Origin: Lutibacter litoralis
GTDB lineage: Bacteria; Bacteroidota; Bacteroidia; Flavobacteriales; Flavobacteriaceae
Assembly: GCF_014646675.1 (NCBI RefSeq)
Contig: NZ_BMNS01000002.1
Span: forward strand, 1 to 64,000
Reading direction: 5' to 3'
DNA: 64,000 nt
Position numbers and translations under genes: made by a program. This document shows, one piece after another, positions 1 through 8,594 of the stretch (within the stretch, counting starts at the first letter, position 1; each line of letters begins with the position of its first letter). The notes beneath the pieces were generated by a model. The model saw only the letters and a list, made by a program, of their open reading frames with translations, was not told the DNA's origin and ran no database searches.

Positions 1-85
1 ATTTTAGATTTAGTTCCAAAGCAACAGACTACTACTTCACGGCGTTCGAAATGACGCTTTAACAATTAAACGGCACTAAAAAGCC

Positions 86-126
86 AAAAAAAGCTCAAAT
101 TTTATTGCTAAAATTTGAGCTTTTTT
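86..126 (-). terminator. Rho-independent terminator after the M20 peptidase gene
   Basis: A near-perfect inverted repeat (arms around AGCTCAAATTTTA with loop TTGC) has an A-run on its left side, which is a T-run on the minus strand. It lies four bases past the stop codon of the minus-strand peptidase. The A/T-runs on both sides mean it could work in both directions. The bases before it (1-85) hold no gene; they include TTCGAAATGACG, which resembles an end of the palindromic repeats seen elsewhere in this window. Confidence 0.8.
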
Positions 127-129
127 GTT

Positions 130-1518
130 TTACTTACTCATTTCAGTAAAATACTTATAAAAAAGCGGAATGGTTTCAATTCCTTTTAGGTAGTTGAAAA
201 TTCCAAAATGTTCGTTTGGCGAGTGAATGGCATCACTGTCTAATCCGAAGCCCATTAAAATAGTTTTACTTTTCAATTCTTTTTCAAACAACGCTACAAT
301 AGGAATACTTCCTCCTGATCGTTGTGGAATTGCAGGAATTCCAAATGTTTCTGTATATGCCTTATTAGCTGCTTTGTATCCAATATTATCAATTGGAGTT
401 ACATACCCTTGACCTCCATGGTGGGGTGTCACTTTTACCTTTACCGCTTTTGGAGCAATACTTTCAAAATGCGCTTTAAAAAGTTCTGTAATGTCTCTCC
501 AATCTTGATTAGGAACCAAACGCATTGAGATTTTTGCATAGGCTTTACTGGCAATTACCGTTTTTGCGCCTTCACCTGTATAGCCACCCCAAATACCATT
601 TACATCTAATGTTGGTCTAATAGAATTACGTTCGTTGGTAGTATATCCTTTTTCGCCATACACTTCATCAATATCCAAGGCATTTTTATAAGCTTCTAAA
701 GAAAAAGGAGCTTTTGCCATTTCAGCTCTTTCTTCTTTTGATAACTCTTCCACCTTATCATAAAAACCTGGAATTGTAATATGATTGTTTTCATCGTGTA
801 AAGAAGCAATCATTTTAGTTAAAACGTTAATAGGATTTGCTACGGCGCCACCATACAATCCAGAGTGTAAATCTCTATTTGGACCTGTAACTTCAACCTC
901 AACATAACTCAATCCACGTAAACCAGTTGTAATGGATGGTTGTGAATTCGAAATCATCCCTGTATCTGAAATTAATATAACATCATTGGCTAATTTTTCC
1001 TGATTGCGTTCTACAAACCACGCCAAACTAGAAGATCCAATTTCTTCTTCACCTTCAATCATAAATTTTACATTACACGGTAAATTACCATTTACGGTCA
1101 TATACTCTAAAGCTTTTACATGCATGTACATCTGACCTTTATCGTCGCAAGCACCGCGCGCAAAAATAGCACCATCAGGGTGTTTTTCGGTAGTTTTAAT
1201 TACTGGCTCAAAAGGTGGAGAGGTCCATAAGTCAATTGGATCGGCAGGTTGTACATCATAATGTCCATACACCAAGACCGTTGGTAATTCTGGATCTATT
1301 ATTTTATCTCCATAAACTATGGGATACCCCGGAGTTTCACATATTTCTACTTGGTCGCATCCTGCCTTTAAAAGAGCTTCTTTTATAGCATCCGCAGTAT
1401 TTAAAACATCTTGGCTGTAAGCAGAGTCTGCACTAATTGATGGTATTTTAAGTAATTCTACAAGTTCGTTTATAAAACGGTCTTTGTGTTCACTAACGTA
1501 CGATTTAATATTTTCCAT
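130..1518 (-). CDS. M20 family metallo-dipeptidase
   Basis: A 462-residue zinc peptidase of the M20/CNDP dipeptidase type, expected to hydrolyse dipeptides in the cytosol. The metal site is visible: GHYDVQPAD carries His86 and Asp88, RGACDDKGQ carries the bridging Asp125, and EGEEEIGSSS (155-164) carries the catalytic and metal-binding glutamates. The lid/dimerisation domain starts near residue 205 (DLHSG), and a C-terminal His sits in the DSDAIHSPNEHF segment. There is no signal peptide. The start is ATG. The length fits the family. It is transcribed alone, followed by a terminator. Some family members are annotated as generic dipeptidases or as cytosolic nonspecific dipeptidase; the exact substrate cannot be read from the sequence. 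Confidence 0.92.
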   Translation of the reverse strand: MENIKSYVSEHKDRFINELVELLKIPSISADSAYSQDVLNTADAIKEALLKAGCDQVEICETPGYPIVYGDKIIDPELPTVLVYGHYDVQPADPIDLWTSPPFEPVIKTTEKHPDGAIFARGACDDKGQMYMHVKALEYMTVNGNLPCNVKFMIEGEEEIGSSSLAWFVERNQEKLANDVILISDTGMISNSQPSITTGLRGLSYVEVEVTGPNRDLHSGLYGGAVANPINVLTKMIASLHDENNHITIPGFYDKVEELSKEERAEMAKAPFSLEAYKNALDIDEVYGEKGYTTNERNSIRPTLDVNGIWGGYTGEGAKTVIASKAYAKISMRLVPNQDWRDITELFKAHFESIAPKAVKVKVTPHHGGQGYVTPIDNIGYKAANKAYTETFGIPAIPQRSGGSIPIVALFEKELKSKTILMGFGLDSDAIHSPNEHFGIFNYLKGIETIPLFYKYFTEMSK

Positions 1519-1563
1519 TAAAATTATAATTTGTTTTATTTATTATGTATCATGATTAAATTT

Positions 1564-1682
1564 CGTCAATTCGAGTTAATTTTCAGCCTTTTACTGGCTT
1601 AAAATTAGTATCGAGAATAGTTATTCTATAAAAGACAATAGTTCTCGATACAATTTTTTATCAAAAATCACTCGAACTGACG
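1564..1682. repeat. 119-bp palindromic (MITE-like) element
   Basis: The element begins CGTCAATTCGAGT and ends ACTCGAACTGACG; these termini are inverted repeats matching at 12 of 13 positions. A second inverted pair lies inside (TATCGAGAATA and TAGTTCTCGATA). The right half, from TAGTTCTCGATAC to ACTCGAACTGACGA, reappears at the ends of the two long repeats at 1944-2168 and 2263-2487. It has no coding capacity. The rest of 1519-1834 holds only a weak minus-strand TATTTTTG box (1731-1738) and the tRNA promoter. Confidence 0.65.
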
Positions 1683-1787
1683 ATACATTAAGTTTATTTA
1701 TTCAAAATGCACAACGTGTTTTATTTTATTCAAAAATACATAATTTTATTTGGAATTATGACTCTAAAAAAATTATTGAAAAACTGC

Positions 1788-1817
1788 TTTGCAATTTTAA
1801 ACTATTGTGTATATTTG
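1788..1817 (+). promoter_or_regulatory. Promoter of tRNA-Leu
   Basis: TTTG at 1788-1791, an 18-bp spacer, and TATATTTG at 1810-1817 match the Bacteroidota consensus TTTG-N17-23-TAnnTTTG. Transcription would begin about 1821, 14 bases before the tRNA. The sequence TATATTTGCATCC is shared with the tRNA-Phe promoter. Confidence 0.8.
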
Positions 1818-1834
1818 CATCCACTTTAACAAAA

Positions 1835-1916
1835 GCGGGCGTGGTGGAATTGGTAGACACGCTAGACTTAGGATCTAGTGCCGCAAGGTGTGAGAGTTCG
1901 AGTCTCTCCGCCCGCA
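1835..1916 (+). tRNA. tRNA-Leu (anticodon UAG)
   Basis: A full cloverleaf: acceptor stem GCGGGCG with CGCCCGC, D-arm around GGTAGACAC, anticodon stem CTAGA/TCTAG with loop CTTAGGA giving anticodon TAG, a long class-II variable arm (TGCCGCAAGGTGT) and a T-arm with TTCGAGTC. CCA is not encoded. It reads CUN leucine codons. Confidence 0.95.
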
Positions 1917-1921
1917 CTAAG

Positions 1922-1950
1922 GCTCTTCGAATTTTCGAGGAGCTTTTTTT
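1922..1950 (+). terminator. Terminator of tRNA-Leu
   Basis: The stem GCTCTTCGA / TCGAGGAGC with a four-base loop is followed by a run of T. The T-run is also the left end of the first long direct repeat. Confidence 0.75.
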
Positions 1951-2168
1951 ATGCAAAAAAACAAATAACATACTTATAGTTATTTGTCATTTTGAACGGT
2001 AGTGAAAAATCACATACTACTTGGAGTCAGTTCCTTTATGTGATTGACTGCGTCGAATCTTCGATTTCCTCCTTTGTCAGACATGACAAGTAATGGGATT
2101 TTATCTTTCTAATAGCTGTGGAATAGTTCTCGATACAGTTTTTTATCAAAAATTACTCGAACTGACGA
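1944..2168. repeat. ~225-bp direct repeat, copy 1
   Basis: Nearly identical to 2263-2487. Each copy runs from a T-run with AAAAAAACAAATAACATA, through a 106-bp palindromic module (here 1984-2089, TTGTCATTTTGAAC to TGACAA, with inner AATCACATA / TATGTGATT), to the right half of the element at 1564-1682. The palindromic module belongs to the same family as the one inside the cusA gene (11000-11096). Short ORFs across it (2109-2309 minus, 1805-2002 plus) are not credible genes. Confidence 0.8.
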
Positions 2169-2262
2169 TACGAACATATAAAAACGTCTCTTCGAGTGAA
2201 ATTCTTTTTTAGAATTTTGTAGCGAGAAGCGTACTTGATTAAAAAACAACAGTGATAGACAG

Positions 2263-2487
2263 TTTTTTTTATACAAAAAAACAAATAACATACTATAGTT
2301 ATTTGTCATTTTGAACGGTAGTGAAAAATCACATACTACTTGGAGTCAGTTCCTTTATGTGATTGACCACGTCGAATCTTCGATTTCCTCCTTTGTCAGA
2401 CATGACAAGTAATGGGATTTTATCTTTCTAATAGCTGTGGAATAGTTCTCGATACAATTTTATATCAAAAATTACTCGAACTGACGA
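2263..2487. repeat. ~225-bp direct repeat, copy 2
   Basis: Second copy of the repeat at 1944-2168, with a few substitutions and a one-base indel. Its palindromic module is at 2303-2408. The ~94 bp between the copies contains another small palindrome (AAATTC / GAATTT around 2200) and no gene. Together, 1917-2520 is about 600 bp without a supportable gene. Confidence 0.8.
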
Positions 2488-2523
2488 GTTAAGGTGGAAC
2501 GTATCAAGGTGTTCGTAATAATT

Positions 2524-2563
2524 AAAAATGGCTGCATGTTAACATTGTCATACAGCCATTTTT
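2524..2563 (-). terminator. Terminator of the copper-export operon
   Basis: The arms AAAAATGGCTG / CAGCCATTTTT enclose a partly self-pairing loop. On the minus strand the stem ends in a T-run just past the stop of the last operon gene. Confidence 0.75.
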
Positions 2564-2566
2564 ATA

Positions 2567-2830
2567 TTAATGATTATGACCGGAATGATCTTCCGTTTCT
2601 TTAGCTTGGCTTGCTACCTTTTTTAAATCCATTTTACAGACAGGACAGGTACCCTCTTTTTCATACGTTTTGCCTTTTTCACAATCCATAGGACATTGGT
2701 ACACATCTGATGTTGCCATTTCCATTTTTTCTTCTGTTTTAACAGATTCATTTTCTTTTTTAACTTCTGTTTTACATCCTGTTACTGAAAACATAGCCAG
2801 CACAGCGATACTTAAAATTACTTTCTTCAT
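2567..2830 (-). CDS. Metal-binding lipoprotein (heavy-metal-binding domain)
   Basis: An 87-residue lipoprotein. The signal peptide ends in lipobox VTGC (Cys19), so it should be anchored in a membrane facing the periplasm. After a charged linker, residues ~44-70 form a heavy-metal-binding module (YQCPMDCEKG ... GTCPVCKMDL) with paired CPM and CPxCKM motifs. The tail is His-rich (DHSGHNH). The same module occurs in the CusB-type adaptor and twice in CopA in this operon, so I infer a copper buffer or donor for the exporter. It is the last gene of the operon, 21 bases after the adaptor gene and just before the terminator. The exact metal is inferred from context. Confidence 0.85.
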   Translation of the reverse strand: MKKVILSIAVLAMFSVTGCKTEVKKENESVKTEEKMEMATSDVYQCPMDCEKGKTYEKEGTCPVCKMDLKKVASQAKETEDHSGHNH

Positions 2831-2851
2831 TTTTAAAAATTTATTTAATTA

Positions 2852-4624
2852 TTATTTAGCTATTACTTGTTTTACTTCTCCACATTTTAACATAGCATCA
2901 CCAAAATATGGATTTAAAATTTGCGCTTCTTTACTCAACCAAAATGCACCCTTGTTATTAGCTACCATTGGACAAAATTGTTGATATACTGTTTCGTTTA
3001 CTCCAAACATTTCTACCGCTTTTGTTAAATGGGTTGAAAGATGTATAAAATGATTTCGTTGCTCTTGTATATCCATTGATGTTGAAATAGCTGTTGCAGC
3101 TGCCTGCAGTTCTTTCTCAAAAGACATCCAAGAGTCATGCGTATTGTGCTCTTTTAACAATTTCATGTCAACTTGCGATAGGCTCTTTAAAATGCTTTTT
3201 GAATGCTCCAGAACAGCTTCAAACTTATCTTTCACCAGTGCATTTTTTAAATTAATATAGTCTGAAAATACTGTATTTAACTGCTGTTGAAATTGAGGAG
3301 CTACTTGAATGCGCTCTTGCACTTGAGTATGGTTATTAGTAGCGTTTGTTGGTGTGGCATTTGTTCCTAAATGGTCTTCATGTCCAGTACTAACCTTACC
3401 TACTTTTACATTCATCATCGATTTTTTACCTTGTAATTGCGCCGCTGCATCAACTGTAAAAGTTCCGTTGGTAACTATCTCGTCTCCCTGTTTCAACCCT
3501 TCTAAAACAGCATAGTTTTCTCCTATCTGATTTCCTAATTGCACTTGTTGCATCTGAAAAATTGATTGTTCGGGATTCGGTTTTATATACACCAAAGAAC
3601 GCTTACCTGTCCATAAAACAGCCGATGATGGAATGGTAAAGCTATTGTTATTTTTAAGGTTATTACTTTTAATTTCGCCTGCTACAAACATTCCTGGTTT
3701 TAATAAATTATTTTTATTGTTTAGCACTACTCGTAAAGCAACAATACGCGTTTTTGTATCTAAAACTGGGTCTATAAAATCTACCTTCCCCATAAATTGT
3801 TTATTCGGGTAGGTAGTTGTTGTTACCGTAACTTCTTGTCCTTTTTTAAAGGCAGCTATTTGGTTTTCATACACATCAAAATTTGCCCAAACCGTATTGA
3901 AATTTGAAATCTTAAATAGAGGCTGTCCTTCTTTTATATAATCGCCTTGTGCAACTAATTTTTCGGATACGGTCCCCGAAACTGTTGCATAAACAGGAAT
4001 ATTTTCTTGTACTTTTCCTGTTGCCTCAATTTGATTGATTTGATTTTCAGAAAGCTTCCATATTTTCAACTTGTTACGTACCGCTTTGTACAATGCAGGT
4101 TGCGCTATCTTTAAGGATGCTGCCGTTATCAATTCTTGTTGTGCTGCATACAATTGTGGTGAATAGATGCTTGCTAATAATTGACCTTTGCGCACTGCTT
4201 CTCCTGTAAAATTGATATGCAATCGTTCAATTCTTCCTGAAAAATAACTGACTTGAACTGCATTCGCTTCTTCATTTTCTACAATCTTTCCCGATAGTTT
4301 CATATTAGTAGCTTCAGCGTTTACATTACCCACAATTGTGGTCTGAATATTTGCCAAAGCCATGGCGTTTTCTGTTAATTTAAATTGATCTGCCAACAAA
4401 CCATCACTCCCACTTTCAGCAGGAATTAAATCCATTCCACAAATAGGACAATCGCCAGCTTCTGGTTGCATAATTTGTGGATGCATAGAGCAGGTCCATT
4501 GTTGATTTGTTACCACTTCCGTATTGTGGTTTTGTGTTGCTACAGTTGGTGAACCACCAAAAAGTAACCAGCCAAAAAGTAGCCCTAGAGCCAATATTCC
4601 GATGTAAATTATATATTTTTTCAT
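2852..4624 (-). CDS. cusB: CusB-type RND efflux periplasmic adaptor with metal-binding and DUF3347 domains
   Basis: A 590-residue membrane-fusion protein that would link the CusA pump to the CusC outer-membrane factor. Domain order: an N-terminal membrane anchor (~4-22); a heavy-metal-binding module at ~43-70 (WTCSMHPQIM ... [10 protein letters not shown]); the adaptor core with barrel-sandwich, hairpin and beta-barrel regions (~100-400; QVSYFSGRIERL, PVYATVSGTV, VWANFDVYE, PGMFVAGEI); and a C-terminal DUF3347 domain (~430-590) ending with FCPM, GAFWLSKE and NPYFGDAMLKCGEV. DUF3347 fused to adaptors is typical of Bacteroidota copper systems. It lies three bases after CopA, so the genes are probably co-translated. 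Metal specificity (Cu/Ag rather than Zn/Co/Cd) is inferred from CopA next door. Confidence 0.9.
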   Translation of the reverse strand: MKKYIIYIGILALGLLFGWLLFGGSPTVATQNHNTEVVTNQQWTCSMHPQIMQPEAGDCPICGMDLIPAESGSDGLLADQFKLTENAMALANIQTTIVGNVNAEATNMKLSGKIVENEEANAVQVSYFSGRIERLHINFTGEAVRKGQLLASIYSPQLYAAQQELITAASLKIAQPALYKAVRNKLKIWKLSENQINQIEATGKVQENIPVYATVSGTVSEKLVAQGDYIKEGQPLFKISNFNTVWANFDVYENQIAAFKKGQEVTVTTTTYPNKQFMGKVDFIDPVLDTKTRIVALRVVLNNKNNLLKPGMFVAGEIKSNNLKNNNSFTIPSSAVLWTGKRSLVYIKPNPEQSIFQMQQVQLGNQIGENYAVLEGLKQGDEIVTNGTFTVDAAAQLQGKKSMMNVKVGKVSTGHEDHLGTNATPTNATNNHTQVQERIQVAPQFQQQLNTVFSDYINLKNALVKDKFEAVLEHSKSILKSLSQVDMKLLKEHNTHDSWMSFEKELQAAATAISTSMDIQEQRNHFIHLSTHLTKAVEMFGVNETVYQQFCPMVANNKGAFWLSKEAQILNPYFGDAMLKCGEVKQVIAK

Positions 4625-4627
4625 TTT

Positions 4628-7120
4628 CTATATTTTAATTTTTCTTAATCTTAAAGCATTTGTAATAACTGATACAGAACTAAAACTCATTGCCAAAGCA
4701 GCAATCATTGGCGATAGTAATAATCCAAAAATTGGGTATAAAACTCCAGCAGCAATTGGAACTCCAAATACATTGTATATAAATGCAAAAAAGAGATTCT
4801 GCTGAATGTTTTTTACCACCTTATGGCTTAATTTTTTAGCATTTACAATGCCTTGCAGATCGCCTTTTACTAAAGTTATAGTAGCACTTTCAATAGCAAC
4901 ATCAGTTCCTGTGCCCATGGCAATACCAACATCAGATTGTGCTAATGCCGGCGCATCATTAATGCCGTCTCCAGCCATAGCAACTATTTTACCTTCTTTT
5001 TGAAGTGCCTTTATTTCATTGAGTTTGTCTTCTGGAAGACATTCCGCTTTGTAATTTTTTATATTTAATTGTTCGGCAACAGCTTTAGCAGTATTTTTGT
5101 TATCTCCTGTTAGCATTATCACTTCAACACCATTATTTTGAAGTTCAGCAATAGCTTTTTGACTTGTTTTTTTAATGGCATCAAAAATAGTAACATAACC
5201 TACTGCTTCATTTTCTACAGTTATGTATGAGACTGTTTTACCTTGCTCTTGCTCTGCCACAACTTTGTTGTTTAAATCTTTTGATATTGTAATAGAAAAC
5301 TGGTCTAATAATTTAGCATTTCCTAAGGTTATTTTGTTATTTTCAACTGTTCCAATAACGCCTTTTCCTGCTATTGCTTCAAAATCGTTTACTTTAGTGA
5401 TTGAAATAGCCTTTGATTTACCATAATTTACAATGGCTTCCGCCAAAGGATGTTCGCTATATTGGTTTAAAGATGCAATGTATTTAAGCAGCACTTTTTT
5501 ATCTATTTCATGTATAGATATCACTTTCTCTACAGATGGTTTTCCTTCTGTAATTGTTCCTGTTTTATCTACAATAAGCGTATCAACCTTATTCATTTTC
5601 TCTAAGGCTTCTGCATTTTTAATTAATATACCAGATTGTGCGCCTCTACCCACACCCACCATTACCGACATTGGTGTAGCCAAGCCTAATGCGCAAGGAC
5701 ACGCAATAATTAATACTGCAATTGCATTTACAAAAGCAAAAACATACGCAGGTTCAGGACCAAAAATTGCCCAAACAATAAAGGTGATTATTGAAATAAT
5801 TAATACAATAGGTACAAAATATTTAGAGATTTTATCTGCTAATTTTTGAATAGGTGCTTTAGAACGACTAGCACTATTTACCATTTGAATAATTTTAGAA
5901 AGCAACGTTTCTGAACCTACTTTTTCTGCTTTCATCACAAAAGATTTAGTTCCGTTTATAGTTCCTGAACTTACTTTATCATCCACATTTTTATCTATTG
6001 GGATTGGCTCGCCAGTAATCATAGATTCATCTATACTGCTATTTCCTTCAACAATACTGCCATCAACAGGTATTTTTTCGCCAGGCTTTACGCGTAATAA
6101 ATCACCTTGTTTGATTTTATCAATCGCAATTATTTTATCTTCACCATCCTCTACTAATGTTGCTGTTGATGGCACTAATTTTAATAATTCCTTTATTGCT
6201 CCACTTGTTTGGCTATGTGCTTTTGCTTCTAATAATTGACCTAATAAAACCAGTGTTAAAATAACGGTTGTAGCCTCAAAATACACAAATACATTTCCAT
6301 CAGCAGTTTTAAAATCCGACGGAAACACCTCTGGAAACAACATTGCAAATACACTAAAAACCCAAGCAATTCCTGAACCAATGCCTATAAGTGTAAACAT
6401 ATTTAGGTGCATTGTTTTTATAGAATTCCAAGCGCGTTTAAAAAACATCCAAGTGGCATAAAACACCACAGGAATTGACAATGCAAATTGAATCCAATTC
6501 CAATATTTTTGTTCTAAAACAGCATATATTGGATTATTGTCTAACATTTCAGACATTGCTATTAAAAATATAGGCACCGTAAAAACGACTGCAATCCAAA
6601 ATTTTTCTAATAGTTTTTTATAGGTTTTCTCTTCTGCAGAATTGTCGGCTTCCATTGGTACTAAATCCATTCCGCAAATTGGACAAGATCTTGGCTCGTC
6701 TTTAACTATTTCTGGATGCATTGGACATGTCCATTGTTCTACATTAGTGGCAGTTATATTTTGTTCTTCAACTAAATCCATTCCACAAACAGGACAATCT
6801 GCTGCTTTATCATAGGTTTTATCACCTTCGCAATGCATTGGACAATAAAATATGCCAGTTCCTTTACCTTTCGGTTTTTCCTCTTTTTGGTTACTATGAT
6901 GATGTTCTCCTAAATTATGAATGCTATAACGCCCACCATCATTTTTAAGAGCGTTTTGAAACTTTTCTATTGGAATATGAGATTCCATTTCTATAGTTGC
7001 CAGTGCTTTTTCTAAATTTACAGTAGCTTTTGAAACACCCTCTAATTTTGAAAGCGTTTCTTCAACGTGATTTCGACAACCATTACAGGTCATTCCGTGT
7101 ATATGATATGTGTGTTCCAT
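4628..7120 (-). CDS. copA: Copper-translocating P1B-type ATPase CopA
   Basis: An 830-residue inner-membrane copper pump driven by ATP. Domains: an N-terminal HMA domain with GMTCNGC (Cys12, Cys15); two tandem heavy-metal-binding modules ([10 protein letters not shown] ... CPVCGMDL, then [10 protein letters not shown] ... CPICGMDL); transmembrane helices; an actuator loop with TGEPIPI; the membrane CPC metal site ([11 protein letters not shown]); the phosphorylation site [16 protein letters not shown] with the nucleotide-binding HP; and MLTGDN and [15 protein letters not shown] together with the HMA domain indicates Cu(I). I chose ATG at 7120 rather than the TTG at 7144, because [10 protein letters not shown] then lies at the usual N-terminus. 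Operon position is between the outer-membrane factor and the adaptor. Confidence 0.95.
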   Translation of the reverse strand: MEHTYHIHGMTCNGCRNHVEETLSKLEGVSKATVNLEKALATIEMESHIPIEKFQNALKNDGGRYSIHNLGEHHHSNQKEEKPKGKGTGIFYCPMHCEGDKTYDKAADCPVCGMDLVEEQNITATNVEQWTCPMHPEIVKDEPRSCPICGMDLVPMEADNSAEEKTYKKLLEKFWIAVVFTVPIFLIAMSEMLDNNPIYAVLEQKYWNWIQFALSIPVVFYATWMFFKRAWNSIKTMHLNMFTLIGIGSGIAWVFSVFAMLFPEVFPSDFKTADGNVFVYFEATTVILTLVLLGQLLEAKAHSQTSGAIKELLKLVPSTATLVEDGEDKIIAIDKIKQGDLLRVKPGEKIPVDGSIVEGNSSIDESMITGEPIPIDKNVDDKVSSGTINGTKSFVMKAEKVGSETLLSKIIQMVNSASRSKAPIQKLADKISKYFVPIVLIISIITFIVWAIFGPEPAYVFAFVNAIAVLIIACPCALGLATPMSVMVGVGRGAQSGILIKNAEALEKMNKVDTLIVDKTGTITEGKPSVEKVISIHEIDKKVLLKYIASLNQYSEHPLAEAIVNYGKSKAISITKVNDFEAIAGKGVIGTVENNKITLGNAKLLDQFSITISKDLNNKVVAEQEQGKTVSYITVENEAVGYVTIFDAIKKTSQKAIAELQNNGVEVIMLTGDNKNTAKAVAEQLNIKNYKAECLPEDKLNEIKALQKEGKIVAMAGDGINDAPALAQSDVGIAMGTGTDVAIESATITLVKGDLQGIVNAKKLSHKVVKNIQQNLFFAFIYNVFGVPIAAGVLYPIFGLLLSPMIAALAMSFSSVSVITNALRLRKIKI

Positions 7121-7147
7121 TTTATTGTTTTTGAAACCTAACAAGTT

Positions 7148-8464
7148 CTAGATACCTGTTGGGTCTTTAGTTAAATAATTAATAATTGTAGTTTGCACAT
7201 AATAAGTATTTACAGCTTCTATTTGTTTCATCTGAAACTTCAATTGTAATTCTTGAATGTCTAATACATCGTTAAAATCAATAGTACCTGTTTCGTAACT
7301 TTTATTTAAAATTTCCTCTGCATTTTTAGCTTGTCTCAAATTTTTTATTTGTGTGTTGTAACTTATTTTTGAAGAAATCCTATCTTTTATCGCTTTATCT
7401 AAAAGGGTTTCTAATGTATTTAGGAGTTCTTGCTTTTGCGATAGAATTTCCTGCTGTTCTAGTTTATTTTGTTTGGATTTTGATTTGAATTTTTTATTAA
7501 AAATTGGTATTGACACAGCTAGCATTGGCATTATAATATCTTTACCATTATCATTAAAAACCATATCTGGACGTGATGCAACATTGATATAATCTAAGCC
7601 AAACCCAATCAATGGGTTGCTTTCTTTTTGATTCAATAATTCAGATTGCTCAATAGCGGTATAACGTTTTTCGTATTGCAATAATTCAGGATGTAGCACT
7701 AAATTTTCAGTATTGATATCAATAGCTTCTAGTGGAATACCTAATGTACCAACCACAGTTACCGACACCTCATTTTCCCGATTCAAGAGGTTGTTAAAAG
7801 CGGTTTGTTCCGCTAAATACTGTTGTTCTAATATTTGCTGCGATTCCACTAATTCATTTTGGCGCATTTGCAATCGCAGCACATCTACAGCAGATGCTTT
7901 ACCAACTTCAACAGCTGTTAATGCTAAAGTCTCATACGTTTCCAGTAGTTTAATATTTTCAGCTACAACATCTTGTGTTGCTTTGTTAGCATATAGCTTA
8001 AAATAGCTTTGTGAAACCGCTGTTATTAATTTCCTTTTAGCAATTACAATTTCCTCGTAAGTAGCATCTGCTAAAGACCTTACATAGTTTTCACGTGAAG
8101 CGATGGTACCAAACCATGGAATCATTTGTTTAGCCGACACTTTAAAACGTTGCGCTCCGGTGCGCGTTTCAGGTTCGCTTGCAAAATAACCAACTCCAAA
8201 TTCCGTATTAGGGATGGTATTTACTTCGTTTACCTTTTCTGATGCAATACTGTATTTCAGTTCAAATTTTTGAATTGCAGGATTGTTTGCTAATGCTTCT
8301 TCAATAAAGGTTTCTAGTTGTTGAGCACTTGAAAAGTGAAAAGTGAAAAGTGAAAAACTAAAAATTATAACACTTCTTAAGTGAAAAGTGAAAAGTGAAA
8401 AGTGAAAAATTCTCTTTTCATTTTCCTTCTTTAGTTTTTGTTTATATGTTTCGAATAAATTCAT
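7148..8464 (-). CDS. cusC: CusC/TolC-type outer-membrane efflux protein with repeat-encoded signal peptide
   Basis: A 438-residue TolC-family channel that would complete the tripartite metal exporter. The mature part has the two-fold helical repeat of the family: ANNPAIQKFELKY near the N-terminus, GVGYFASEPE, VDVLRLQMRQNELVE, and the second half with PIFNKKFKSKSKQ and a long coiled coil. The signal peptide is odd. Residues ~19-46 contain HFSLFTFH and FSFSLFTFHFSSAQ, both encoded by arrays of the heptamer TTTTCAC (see 8330-8409). Predicted cleavage is after SSAQ (residue 48). ATG at 8464 is preferred; a longer reading frame from TTG at 8512 would place 16 polar residues in front. It begins one base after a 42-codon ORF. 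Loss or gain of one heptamer would shift the frame. Confidence 0.85.
   Translation of the reverse strand: MNLFETYKQKLKKENEKRIFHFSLFTFHLRSVIIFSFSLFTFHFSSAQQLETFIEEALANNPAIQKFELKYSIASEKVNEVNTIPNTEFGVGYFASEPETRTGAQRFKVSAKQMIPWFGTIASRENYVRSLADATYEEIVIAKRKLITAVSQSYFKLYANKATQDVVAENIKLLETYETLALTAVEVGKASAVDVLRLQMRQNELVESQQILEQQYLAEQTAFNNLLNRENEVSVTVVGTLGIPLEAIDINTENLVLHPELLQYEKRYTAIEQSELLNQKESNPLIGFGLDYINVASRPDMVFNDNGKDIIMPMLAVSIPIFNKKFKSKSKQNKLEQQEILSQKQELLNTLETLLDKAIKDRISSKISYNTQIKNLRQAKNAEEILNKSYETGTIDFNDVLDIQELQLKFQMKQIEAVNTYYVQTTIINYLTKDPTGI
8330..8409. repeat. Two 4-unit heptanucleotide arrays (GTGAAAA) inside cusC
   Basis: 8330-8357 and 8381-8409 each hold four tandem copies of the seven-base unit GTGAAAA on the plus strand, separated by 23 bp. 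On the coding (minus) strand the unit is TTTTCAC; three units make 21 bases and encode the seven-residue period FHFSLFT. The arrays supply the hydrophobic part of the signal peptide. Similar heptamers occur in cusA at 10585-10619 and, degenerate, near its 3' end. Confidence 0.85.
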
Positions 8465-8465
8465 A

Positions 8466-8594
8466 TTATATTTTTGATTTTGTTGTTTTAATTGAACTAA
8501 CCAACATTGCAACCAATTCCCTATTTAAGTTGCAATGAGTTAGGTGTGTTTCTTCAGTTACATAATCTGTGTCTTTTAAGATACTTTTACTCAT
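8466..8594 (-). CDS. 42-residue ORF between cusA and cusC, function unknown
   Basis: An ATG overlaps the last eight bases of cusA (ATGAGTAA), and the TAA stop ends one base before the cusC ATG. The reading frame therefore fills the space between two operon genes exactly, as translationally coupled genes do. The product is hydrophilic with KDTDYVTEETH near the N-terminus, one Cys (21) and a Lys/Thr-rich tail. There is no signal peptide or membrane helix. I do not recognise the family. It may be a real small protein, a coupling peptide or a relic. Confidence 0.4.
   Translation of the reverse strand: MSKSILKDTDYVTEETHLTHCNLNRELVAMLVSSIKTTKSKI

Noticed and set aside
1756-1971. Minus-strand ORF of 71 codons across the tRNA-Leu gene
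   Set aside because: It is antisense to a tRNA with its own promoter and terminator; composition is not protein-like.
2109-2309. 66-codon minus-strand ORF in the repeat region
   Set aside because: It lies within palindromic repeat DNA and shows no recognisable domain.
1944-2487. CRISPR array
   Set aside because: There are two long copies only, with no short regularly spaced repeats and no cas genes.
5433-5849. 138-codon plus-strand ORF opposite copA
   Set aside because: Antisense shadow of the highly conserved ATPase gene.
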